Notes under the pieces: model-generated
Told to the model about the DNA's origin: nothing
Seen by the model: only the letters and a program-made list of their open reading frames with translations
The model's database searches: none
Translations under genes and position numbers: made by a program
Part shown: one piece after another, positions 15,762-23,614 of the stretch
Layout: every line of letters starts with the position of its first letter
Position numbering within the stretch: the first letter of the stretch is position 1
From: an uncultured Bacteroides sp.
Lineage (GTDB): Bacteria; Bacteroidota; Bacteroidia; Bacteroidales; Bacteroidaceae
Direction of reading: 5' to 3'
DNA length: 64,000 nt
Assembly: GCA_947574505.1 (NCBI GenBank)
Contig: CANPJW010000012.1
Coordinates: 1-64,000 of the forward strand

Positions 15762-18593
15762 TTATCCTTTTCTTTTCAACAAATCCGTCGGGCTCTCGCC
15801 AAACTGTTCCTTATAGCATTTGGCAAAATAAGAAGGTGAACTGAAACCGACTTCATAACCAATTTCGGCTACCGTCATATCCGACGAAGCGAGCAGAGAC
15901 GCAGCTCTCTTCAGACGGGCAATACGGAGCAATTCATTAGGAGAATAATTAGTCAAGGATTTTATCTTCCGATAAAGCTGCACACGGCTCAAGCCCATTT
16001 CTTTGCCCAAATCTTCTACATTCAAACCGGAATCTCCCATCTTTGCGTCAATCAAGGCTTTGAACTTTTCTACAAAATCCTTGTCCATATCGCAGACATC
16101 TTCTTTGGCCAATGCCTGTCCGCCACCAAAGAATTGTTTCAGGCGACGATGCGAATCTATGAGGTTGCGGACACGCGCCAGCAACAATTGCGAACTGAAA
16201 GGCTTGGAAATGTAAGAGTCCGCACCACCATCATAACCTTGAATCTTCTGTTCATCCAAAGAACAGGCAGTCAAGAGGATAACGGGAATATGGCATGTTT
16301 GCAGTTCGCTTTTCAGACGACGGCAACATTCAATACCATCAATGCCCGGCATCATCACATCAGAGATGATCAAATCCGGAACATATTTCATAGCCTTGCG
16401 GATACCTTCCGAACCGTCCGCCGCTTCAATGACAGTATAGTCTGTATGAAGTAGTCCATGAACATATGAACGAATATCCACATTATCATCAATGATAAGT
16501 ACGGAAGGTTTGGAAGAATCATAGTTCTTTTCCAGTTCCTCTTCCTCAATGGGCAAAGCATCGTTCAAGGAAGAAGCTTCGGAAACAGAAGATACCGGAG
16601 ATTCTTCCAAAGAAGAGGTCTCGCAAGCACAAGTCCGTACCGGCAAATCGACGGTGAAGACGGTGCCTTGCTTTTCGTCACTTTCCACTGATATAGTCCC
16701 ACCATGCAGCTCGACGAAAGCCTTTACCAAAGCCAGCCCTATCCCCGAACCGGCATGGTGCATATCAATTTTATAGAAACGGTCAAAAATATTACGGATA
16801 TGTTCGGCTGAAATCATCGAACCGGTGTTGGATACGGTAAAACGAATCCATCGGTCATCCTCTTTTGTCAAGGCAGACAAACGGACGGTAACTTTACCAT
16901 TCTCCGGCGTAAACTTGAAGGCATTGGAGAGAAGATTAAAATAAATGCGTTCCAACTTCTCTACATCTGCCAAGGTATGGTAGTCCGTATCCGGCATATT
17001 GTCAAAAGAAAAATGAATATGCTTTTTGCGGGCTGCCGCCAGGAAAGATTCGTTCCAACCTTTGAAAGAGGAAAGAATATCAACCGGAACGGGGGTATAT
17101 TCCATCTTCCCGTTTTCGTATTTACGGAAATCCAATATCTGATTGACCAAACGCAAGAGGATATTTACGTTTCGTTGCACCAACAGTAGCATCCGGTGTT
17201 GGTCGTCACTCAACGTCTTATCAGCCAACAGATGCTCCACAGGGTCGGCCACCAAAGTTAAGGGAGTTCGGAAATCATGAGAGATGTTCGTAAAGAAAAC
17301 AAGTTTGGCGTGGGTGGCCTCTTCCAGCTGATGAGAAAGCTGTATTAACTGGTCACGCTGTTCCGCCAGTTTGTCGCGCTGTTGTTCCAATTGGTCGCGC
17401 TGCTCTTCCAACTTATCCCGTTGCTCTTCCAACTGCCTTTTCTGTTCGGAGAGCTCTCTATTCAAACGATTTTTAGAACGCAGCGAGTTGTAGACAACTA
17501 CCAATAATCCTGCCACCAGCAAGAGAATAACCAAACCGCCATACATCACCACTTGTTGTGTAGCCACACGTGACAAATATCCATCGATACGTCCGTTCAG
17601 TGTTTCTATCTTTTCGTCCAGTTCCGAGATGTGAGCAGTCTGAAGTTGCATGACATGTGCGTTAGTCCGGTCTACTACCGCTGTATTCATTATGGTTTCA
17701 CGCGGGTAAGGTTTTGCTTCGAGAATATTCATTGCCAGTTGCAGTACTTTATCACCGTTAGTCGGATAAATAAAGGTAGCGTTCAATACACTGTCAAGCA
17801 CAAGCTCCAGTCCGTTTCCTTTGCCCGGCAAGGCATCGATACCGACAAATATCATTTCTTTCTCCCGCCCCGCCTTCCTGGCAGCCTGATAAGCTCCGGG
17901 AGCTATGCGGTCATTATGAGCATATACGGCATCAATCTTCGGATGGCGACGGAGTATGCTGTCCATTGCCATTTCCGCCGGTGCGCGCTCCCAGGCTGCA
18001 TCCGCTTTATCAATCAGCTTTATATCAGGAAAGTTACTGATAGCCGCCATAAATCCCTGATGACGTTCCATTGCAGGAGTCGATCCACTCAGTCCGGTAA
18101 GCTCCACCACATTCCCTTTTCCTTTCAGAGTGGATGCCATGTAATTTCCTACTGCGCGGCCTATTTCATAATTATCAGCACTGATATATGCAGTATATTT
18201 ATCAGAAAGAATCTTCCGGTCGACCAAGATAACAGGGATTCCCTTTTGGTAAGCCTCTTCCACAATCGGAGTCATCGGGGCCGCTTCATTGGCAGAGATA
18301 ATCAGCAAATCGACACCTTTATCTATGAAATAACGGACATCTTCCGCCTGCTGACGGTTATCATCGCCCGCCGACCGTATCTCTACCGACACTCCGTCAT
18401 AAAACATGGCTTCACGGAGAATCTCATCATTCATCTTATGCCGCCAGGAATCATCACTACACTGAGCCACCCCGATACGGAAACGGAGGACATCCTGCCG
18501 ACAGGCAGTCATGCCGATAAGACAAAACAATATCACTATCCACTGCGTGTATTTCATCGGTTTAATCGTTTTAAATACTTTCATCGTTTTCAT
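15762..18593 (-). CDS. Hybrid two-component system sensor/regulator of the fructan PUL
   Basis: 943 residues. Order: N-terminal signal/lipobox-like segment (to ~31), periplasmic sugar-binding domain of the LacI/ribose-binding type (~36-310; GVAQCSDDSW, VDRKILSDKYTAYISADN), membrane helix (~350-368), coiled coil of near-identical heptads (~388-417), HisKA with NISHDFRTP (His439), HATPase (NLLSNAFKF, GSGIGLALVKAF), receiver (phospho-Asp ~745 in ISDVMMPG) and an AraC-type HTH (~860-940). BT1754 of B. thetaiotaomicron has the same design and binds fructose, so fructose sensing and activation of the adjacent PUL are expected. All key residues are present. Start uncertain among Met1, Met4 and Met13. 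Confidence 0.93.
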   Translation of the reverse strand: MKTMKVFKTIKPMKYTQWIVILFCLIGMTACRQDVLRFRIGVAQCSDDSWRHKMNDEILREAMFYDGVSVEIRSAGDDNRQQAEDVRYFIDKGVDLLIISANEAAPMTPIVEEAYQKGIPVILVDRKILSDKYTAYISADNYEIGRAVGNYMASTLKGKGNVVELTGLSGSTPAMERHQGFMAAISNFPDIKLIDKADAAWERAPAEMAMDSILRRHPKIDAVYAHNDRIAPGAYQAARKAGREKEMIFVGIDALPGKGNGLELVLDSVLNATFIYPTNGDKVLQLAMNILEAKPYPRETIMNTAVVDRTNAHVMQLQTAHISELDEKIETLNGRIDGYLSRVATQQVVMYGGLVILLLVAGLLVVVYNSLRSKNRLNRELSEQKRQLEEQRDKLEEQRDQLEQQRDKLAEQRDQLIQLSHQLEEATHAKLVFFTNISHDFRTPLTLVADPVEHLLADKTLSDDQHRMLLLVQRNVNILLRLVNQILDFRKYENGKMEYTPVPVDILSSFKGWNESFLAAARKKHIHFSFDNMPDTDYHTLADVEKLERIYFNLLSNAFKFTPENGKVTVRLSALTKEDDRWIRFTVSNTGSMISAEHIRNIFDRFYKIDMHHAGSGIGLALVKAFVELHGGTISVESDEKQGTVFTVDLPVRTCACETSSLEESPVSSVSEASSLNDALPIEEEELEKNYDSSKPSVLIIDDNVDIRSYVHGLLHTDYTVIEAADGSEGIRKAMKYVPDLIISDVMMPGIDGIECCRRLKSELQTCHIPVILLTACSLDEQKIQGYDGGADSYISKPFSSQLLLARVRNLIDSHRRLKQFFGGGQALAKEDVCDMDKDFVEKFKALIDAKMGDSGLNVEDLGKEMGLSRVQLYRKIKSLTNYSPNELLRIARLKRAASLLASSDMTVAEIGYEVGFSSPSYFAKCYKEQFGESPTDLLKRKG

Positions 18594-18793
18594 AGTACTT
18601 AGCAGATTGATTCAGAACAAAAATAAAAATAAATCTGCAAGTTAGCTAATTATCACTCGATTTTTCTACGAATTATTCCCTCACAAGAAGATAAAATGAC
18701 TATAAATATTCACCGGGAAATTATTAACAAAAGTATAAGAGGTAAACAAAACACTTAATCAATGTTATAAAACATCTCTTTTTATTTGGATTA

Positions 18794-18824
18794 TTTGTAG
18801 ATTTCACAGAAGTCCGTATCTTTG
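18794..18824 (+). promoter_or_regulatory. Complete Bacteroides promoter of a short RNA
   Basis: TTTG (18794-18797), 19 nt, then TATCTTTG (18817-18824) is a perfect match to the Bacteroides consensus on the plus strand. Transcription should begin near 18831. No gene follows, only the short terminator 18868-18892. It diverges from the HTCS gene. Confidence 0.75.
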
Positions 18825-18830
18825 CAATGT

Positions 18831-18892
18831 GTTTTTCATAGTATTAGATTTAAGGTTAACAAAGGTTGGAGCAAGGCGTTGCTCCTTTTTTT
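18831..18892 (+). ncRNA. Putative small RNA of about 62 nt
   Basis: A consensus promoter is followed after only ~40 nt by a GC-rich hairpin (GGAGCAA 18868-18874, loop GGCG, TTGCTCC 18879-18885) and seven T residues, a classic intrinsic terminator. No start codon with a credible frame lies between. The 5' part (GTGTTTTTCATAGTATTAG and onward) is single-stranded and would be free to pair with targets. I recall similar sequences in other Bacteroides intergenic regions but cannot confirm this here. Alternative: an attenuated leader whose downstream gene has been lost. Confidence 0.55.
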
Positions 18893-18933
18893 ATGTCTAT
18901 ACGTCTCCCAATATAAATCTAATGTTGAACCAA

Positions 18934-18983
18934 TAGAAAAGAAGTTTTCTATTAATAAACCAAGACTCATCTATTAATGCTTT
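18934..18983. repeat. 22-bp tandem array, family A (copy 2)
   Basis: Two 22-base units, 18934-18955 and 18956-18977, both end in CTATTAA, and TGCTTT follows. Unit length, unit ending and exit sequence agree with the array at 39-110. It lies between the small RNA and the terminator of the fructan operon. The rest of 18594-19170 shows an inverted repeat (GGTTCTC/GAGAACC around 19043-19058) and no gene. Confidence 0.55.
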
Positions 18984-19069
18984 ACTCCCCCCAAAAAATA
19001 TATGGGTCTTGTTCCAATCTCTACAAGATATGAATCGGAACGGGTTCTCACGAGAACCGTAATAAGGTC

Positions 19070-19116
19070 AGAAAAAAGAAACCTCTCAAAGTATGTCATT
19101 TTAACTTTGAGAGGTT
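19070..19116 (-). terminator. Terminator of the fructan operon
   Basis: AACCTCTCAAAGT (19080-19092) pairs perfectly with ACTTTGAGAGGTT (19104-19116). On the minus strand the stem is followed by TTCTTTTTTC. It lies 55 bp beyond the fructokinase stop. Confidence 0.8.
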
Positions 19117-19170
19117 ATACGCCGATAACAGATAATCATTCCATCTATTACCGATATATATTAAATAGGA

Positions 19171-20058
19171 TTATAACAATCTGTCTTTCAACACCTGCGG
19201 AAGTTCCGGCATCGCCCCGCTCTGCGTGCAGACATAAGCAGAAACTTCCACCGCCAGCTTATGAGCTTCGGGAACCGGCTTGCCATTCAATATGGAAGCA
19301 CAGAAAGCTGCCGTGAAAGAATCGCCCGCTCCTACCGTATCGGCTACGGGAACTCTCGGCGTTTCCTGGAAAGAGACAACGCCCGGAGTAAATACATAGC
19401 TGCCATTGATGCCGCAAGTCAGAATCAACATTTTCAGATTGTACTTGGCCAACAGAATCCAGCACTTGTCCTGCAAGTCGATGCCCGGATAACCGAACAT
19501 ACGGCTGATGGTCACCAACTCTTCGTCGTTTATCTTCAAGACATTGCAGCGTTGGAAGGAATCGCGCAACACTTCTTTGGTGTAGAAGTCCTGACGGAGA
19601 TTGATGTCGAATATCTTTAATTGTCCGTCTATATCGGGCATGGTGTCCAAGAAGCGGTTGATAGTGGCGCGACTTGCTTCATTGCGCTGCGCCAACGAAC
19701 CGAAGCAAACGGCACGTGTGTTCAACGCCAGACGTTTCAGTTCGTCCGTGAAAGGAATGTTATCCCAGGCAACCCCCTCCTTGATTTCATAACAAGGCAC
19801 ACCTTCGGCGTCCAGTGTCACTTGCACCGTACCGGTAGGATAATCTACCCGTTCAATCTGAGTATTCAGTTTCTTGTCTTTAAAGACCGACATAATCTCA
19901 TCTCCCAGTTCGTCATTGCCTACCGCACTGACTACACGGCTGTCAAAGCCAAATTGCGAAACATGATAAGCGAAGTTTGCCGGAGCACCGCCTATTTTCT
20001 TTCCTTCGGGCAGCACATCCCATAGTGCTTCACCCATTCCTACTATCGTATTATTCAT
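19171..20058 (-). CDS. Fructokinase, PfkB/ribokinase family
   Basis: The 295-residue cytoplasmic kinase has the PfkB hallmarks: GGAPANFAYHVSQFG near residue 23 (substrate and lid region) and DTVGAGDSFTAAF near 240-252 with the catalytic base Asp246. It phosphorylates fructose released from fructans by the periplasmic GH32 and brought in by the transporter encoded 35 bp upstream, feeding glycolysis. The context beside a GH32 and a fructose-type HTCS makes fructose a much better guess than ribose or other sugars. It is the last gene of the operon. Confidence 0.9.
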   Translation of the reverse strand: MNNTIVGMGEALWDVLPEGKKIGGAPANFAYHVSQFGFDSRVVSAVGNDELGDEIMSVFKDKKLNTQIERVDYPTGTVQVTLDAEGVPCYEIKEGVAWDNIPFTDELKRLALNTRAVCFGSLAQRNEASRATINRFLDTMPDIDGQLKIFDINLRQDFYTKEVLRDSFQRCNVLKINDEELVTISRMFGYPGIDLQDKCWILLAKYNLKMLILTCGINGSYVFTPGVVSFQETPRVPVADTVGAGDSFTAAFCASILNGKPVPEAHKLAVEVSAYVCTQSGAMPELPQVLKDRLL

Positions 20059-20093
20059 GATAAACAGAGTTTAATTGATTCCCAAATATAAAA

Positions 20094-21263
20094 TTATTTT
20101 CTGATACGGAGCGTATAGAACAGCAGATAAAGCACACCGATTGTCATTACTGCAATAGCGCCGTTCTGTCCCAGTGAAGTGTCCGAAGCCACTCCCATCG
20201 CCAACGGAAATACCGTTCCACCGAAAAGCCCCATAATCATCAGACCGGAGACTTCGTTTTTCTTACCCGGCAGATAAAGCAACGCTTGCGAGAAGATGAC
20301 GGAGAATACGTTAGAGTTACCGAAACCAATCAGGGCGATGCAAGCATAGATAACCGCTTTCTCATGGAAGATGAACAAACCAATCATGGCAACCAACATC
20401 ATTACTACACTGATAGCAAAGAAAGATTTCGGAGACATCTTGCGCAGAATGAACGAACCCAGGAAGCAACCCGCCGTACGGAAGATAAAATAGAGACTTG
20501 TCGCGAAAGCGGCATCATCCAGTCCCATTCCGATGCGTTCCATCAGAATCTTCGGAGCGGTAGTGTTCGTACCTACGTCGATACCGACATGACACATGAT
20601 ACCGATGAAGCAAAGCAGGATGAACGGTTTGCCGAGCAAAGCGAGACATTGTCCGAAAGTAGACGGTCTGCCTTCTTCTTTTTCTTCTTTAATCTGTGTG
20701 ACATTGAGCAACAGAACAGCAATAACGGCTACAATCATGTAAATCGGGAACAGGATGCGCCAGCCCAAATCGAAAGTCGGGATGGCTTGTGTAGCTCCCC
20801 ACATGGCAATATAAGGAGCAAGGAAAGAAGCGATGGCTTTTACAAACTGACCGAAAGTCAGGCTACTTGCCAGGCGGTCACCCCTCACGATGTTGGAGAG
20901 CAAGGGATTCAGAGAGGTCTGCATCAATGCGTTTCCGATACCCAAGAGGGAGAAAGAAATCAGCATCAGCATATAACTGTCACCGAAAATCGGCAATAAC
21001 AAAGAAGCAAAAGTGACAATCAGACTGAGCAATACAGTCTTCTTCTGACCGATACGGCTCATCAGCATCCCTGTCGGTACGGAGAAAATCAGGAACCAGA
21101 AGAAGACAAGTGAGGGAAAAATGTTTGCTTGTGAGTCCGACAGACCAAGGTCTGCCTTTACATAATTGGAAGCAATGCCTACCAAGTCAACGAACCCCAT
21201 GGCGAAAAAGCATAGCATCACCGGGATAAGTTTGGAGAGAGAAGAGTTTTTACTGTTTTCCAT
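20094..21263 (-). CDS. Inner-membrane MFS sugar importer (FHS/FucP-like)
   Basis: The 389-residue protein has about 12 hydrophobic segments with the MFS loop motif after helix 2 (MLMSRIGQKKTVLL) and a cytoplasmic middle loop (QIKEEKEEGRPST). It starts MENSKNSSLSKLIPVMLCFFAMGFVDLVG, in the style of the fucose:H+ symporter family. In the equivalent B. thetaiotaomicron locus the MFS protein imports fructose or short products, and the same is inferred here. It is followed 35 bp later by fructokinase. The 392-bp gap upstream, before GH32, holds a 22-bp-period repeat array instead of a gene. Confidence 0.88.
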   Translation of the reverse strand: MENSKNSSLSKLIPVMLCFFAMGFVDLVGIASNYVKADLGLSDSQANIFPSLVFFWFLIFSVPTGMLMSRIGQKKTVLLSLIVTFASLLLPIFGDSYMLMLISFSLLGIGNALMQTSLNPLLSNIVRGDRLASSLTFGQFVKAIASFLAPYIAMWGATQAIPTFDLGWRILFPIYMIVAVIAVLLLNVTQIKEEKEEGRPSTFGQCLALLGKPFILLCFIGIMCHVGIDVGTNTTAPKILMERIGMGLDDAAFATSLYFIFRTAGCFLGSFILRKMSPKSFFAISVVMMLVAMIGLFIFHEKAVIYACIALIGFGNSNVFSVIFSQALLYLPGKKNEVSGLMIMGLFGGTVFPLAMGVASDTSLGQNGAIAVMTIGVLYLLFYTLRIRK

Positions 21264-21448
21264 TGTTATATCTGTTACTTAAATTTCGCATACCTGTTTA
21301 TCCGTATGCTACAAAGTGAATCTGTTATTGTATAATTTCTGTATCTTTAGAGCTTAATTTGTCCGCCCTTACGGGAGTAAACCTGTTTGCCCCTTATCCG
21401 ATTCTTGCTTCACACCGCTATAATAGGATGAAAGCTACGATATTGTTG

Positions 21449-21542
21449 ATTTGTCACGGCCGTGACAAATTCTCTTCATGGCTGTAGTAGCTTCTCTTCA
21501 TGTCCGTGAGAAGAATCTACCACTGCCGTGGCAAGCTACTTA
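21449..21542. repeat. 22-bp tandem array of degenerate palindromes, family B
   Basis: Four units of exactly 22 bases begin at 21455, 21477, 21499 and 21521. Each starts with a CA-NGNCCGTG-like box (CACGGCCGTG, CATGGCTGTA, CATGTCCGTG, CACTGCCGTG). The first box is the centre of a perfect 22-bp palindrome (21449-21470). An outer pair AGTAGCTT (21486-21493)/AAGCTACT (21533-21540) could fold the array into a branched RNA. It occupies the gap between GH32 and the MFS gene (21264-21655), in which I see no coding sequence. Confidence 0.65.
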
Positions 21543-21655
21543 TACCGTAGGCTTAACAGAAGTATACCGTTACCTTAAGTGTAGGAACCCGTAAGGGTGG
21601 ATATACTCTGCCGTAAGGAACCGGGAAAAGAGCCTACAGATTACATAGAAGAGTC

Positions 21656-23488
21656 CTATGGCTTCAACCGGTAAACCACAAACGAATCTACCTTATAGGA
21701 TCCGCCCTTGCTGTAAAAGCCGATATGGCAGTAAGGCTCCGACGGGAATACCTGATTGGTCATTGCGAAACGTCCACCGTCACCGAATGCTTCTACACTT
21801 GATTTATCTACAAACAGGCGAAGTTTCAGTTCATTCCTTCCGCTTTCGATAGCCGTCCACGTCAGCGTCGGGAAATTTTCGTTGAAGCTGACATCTCCAC
21901 TTTTACGGCGGTCCATAGAGAATTTGTTCTCTTTCATGTCATATTGCATGTCCACTTCCTCGCCCTTATCATTGTAGAGACGGAAGCCGATAATGTCTGC
22001 ATGTTGGTTCTTGATGGTCAGTTCTATTTCGTAAGCACCTTCGTTACCCGGAATCATTTCTTTGACCGTGCGTGTTCCACTTACTTTGAACGAACGTTTC
22101 TTCGAAATGTCGCGCAGTTTCAGCAGTTCGGGAGAAGGGGCGGATTTGAGATAAATCTCACCGTCTGCGGCAAACAGGCTCAAATCGCGGGGAACGGAGT
22201 TCGGACTACGGTATTGGGAGGTAGGAACATCATTTGCATATTGCCAGTTGCTCATCCATGCGATGGCGATACGGCGGTTGTCGGGGGCATCACTCCAAGT
22301 AACAGTAGCGTAATGGTCTTTTCCCCAGTCCATCCATTTGGTTTTGGAGGGTGATTCGTTTACAAACTCTTTTCCGTTGAAGGAGCCTACAAAATATTGA
22401 GTAGCACTTCCTCCGAAAGGACCTCCTGGATTCAAATTACAAAGCAACACCCATTTCTTATCATTGGTACCTTCTACTGGAAGTTCAAACAAATCGGGAC
22501 ATTCCCACACGCCGCCATGTGCACCTTGTCCTTCACCGAAACGACTTTCAAAGGTCCAATCTTTCAGATTAGGAGAAGAGAAAATCTGCATTTCCTGCCC
22601 TACTGCCAATACCATAATCCACCGATGGGTTTCTGCATGCCAAAACACTTTCGGGTCGCGGAAGTCACAGACCTCAGACACCAGAACGGGATTGTTTTCG
22701 TATTTAGTAAAAGAACGTCCGTTGTCGGTGCTGTAAGCTATACTTTGCACTTGCCGGTCACTGCTTTGAGTGTAGATAGCAACAATAGCACCTGCACCAA
22801 ATCCTGCTGTATTATCGTAATCCACCACAGCCGAGCCACTGAAAATTGTTCCTAATGCATCAGGAGCTATAGCAACAGGAAGATGTTTCCAGTTTACGAG
22901 GTCTTTGGTGATGGCATGTCCCCAGCTTAGATTTCCCCATTGAGAACCATAAGGGTTGTATTGATAAAACAGATGATATTCACCGTCTTTATATACCATT
23001 CCGTTCGGGTCGTTCATCCAACCATAAAGGGGCGAAAAATGATAAGTGGGACGGTACTTTTCCCGATTAGCTGTATCAAACGTATCGGATAATCTCATTT
23101 CCTTGCAGCAAACCGTATTTTCAGGAGAAAAGTTTGTATGAAGAGGATCATTCGTTTGTAGTTTAAATTTGCAGGAAATCGTCCGACCTGAATAACTGGA
23201 AATGTCTACAGGAACAAAGTAATCCACTTTATGCATCGCCAGCCGTACATCCAGCCATTTCACCTCTTCATTATTTATAATCATACTGATACGTACATCG
23301 GGGGCAGTTTCTTCTACCGGTAGAAGGAGATACTTCTGATTGGTATTAATACGTACCATGTAATGTCCTTCTCCAAGATTCTTTATCAATAAAGGAGAAT
23401 CTGCTGCGCGGAGCGAAAAAGAAAAAGTTATAAGTAAAAAATAAATCAGAACAGCCTGAAATTGCTTAGATAAAAGAAATACATTCAT
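21656..23488 (-). CDS. GH32 exo-fructanase (levan/inulin beta-fructosidase)
   Basis: The 610-residue enzyme has a signal peptide ending near Ala28-Ala29, without a lipobox, so it should be periplasmic. Residues ~32-130 form a small beta domain seen in Bacteroides GH32 enzymes. The five-bladed catalytic domain shows YGWMNDPNG (nucleophile Asp160), FRDPK (Asp278, transition-state stabiliser) and WECPDLFE (acid/base Glu329). The C-terminus is the usual beta-sandwich. It would release fructose from fructo-oligosaccharides imported by SusC/D. It has its own promoter with the shared operator, about 45 bp upstream. Levan versus inulin preference cannot be read from sequence. Confidence 0.95.
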   Translation of the reverse strand: MNVFLLSKQFQAVLIYFLLITFSFSLRAADSPLLIKNLGEGHYMVRINTNQKYLLLPVEETAPDVRISMIINNEEVKWLDVRLAMHKVDYFVPVDISSYSGRTISCKFKLQTNDPLHTNFSPENTVCCKEMRLSDTFDTANREKYRPTYHFSPLYGWMNDPNGMVYKDGEYHLFYQYNPYGSQWGNLSWGHAITKDLVNWKHLPVAIAPDALGTIFSGSAVVDYDNTAGFGAGAIVAIYTQSSDRQVQSIAYSTDNGRSFTKYENNPVLVSEVCDFRDPKVFWHAETHRWIMVLAVGQEMQIFSSPNLKDWTFESRFGEGQGAHGGVWECPDLFELPVEGTNDKKWVLLCNLNPGGPFGGSATQYFVGSFNGKEFVNESPSKTKWMDWGKDHYATVTWSDAPDNRRIAIAWMSNWQYANDVPTSQYRSPNSVPRDLSLFAADGEIYLKSAPSPELLKLRDISKKRSFKVSGTRTVKEMIPGNEGAYEIELTIKNQHADIIGFRLYNDKGEEVDMQYDMKENKFSMDRRKSGDVSFNENFPTLTWTAIESGRNELKLRLFVDKSSVEAFGDGGRFAMTNQVFPSEPYCHIGFYSKGGSYKVDSFVVYRLKP

Positions 23489-23532
23489 GTTTCAATGGTA
23501 TTAAAATATGATTAAAGTATGATTGATGTAGG

Positions 23533-23582
23533 CAAAGGTAGGCGCTTCGGGATGAAACGCCTATCAAATTTGTTTCAAACGC
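23533..23582 (-). promoter_or_regulatory. HTCS-type operator and promoter of GH32
   Basis: On the minus strand the order is GCGTTTGA (23582-23575), 14 nt, GCGTTTCA (23560-23553), 12 nt, then TACCTTTG (23540-23533), a perfect -7 element. The half-sites are direct repeats with a 22-bp period, as expected for an AraC-type HTH pair that replaces a -33 box. The same order and spacings occur before susC. Confidence 0.65.
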
Positions 23583-23614
23583 TGCAAAAAATGTTACTTC
23601 CGCATGATTCGAGC

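Noticed and set aside
17631..18602. 323-codon frame antisense to the HTCS gene
   Set aside because: It is a shadow of the codon bias of the HTCS gene; no protein-like composition or motifs.
18886..18933. Short peptide gene starting at the ATG after the small-RNA terminator
   Set aside because: The frame closes after a few codons and starts within the T tract of the terminator.
19041..19059. Inverted repeat GGTTCTC/GAGAACC as an operator
   Set aside because: The loop is only two bases and no promoter is adjacent; kept only as a note in the neighbouring repeat entry.
21449..21542. CRISPR array from the regular 22-bp repeats
   Set aside because: The units are contiguous and degenerate, with no constant repeat and unique spacer, and no cas genes are present.
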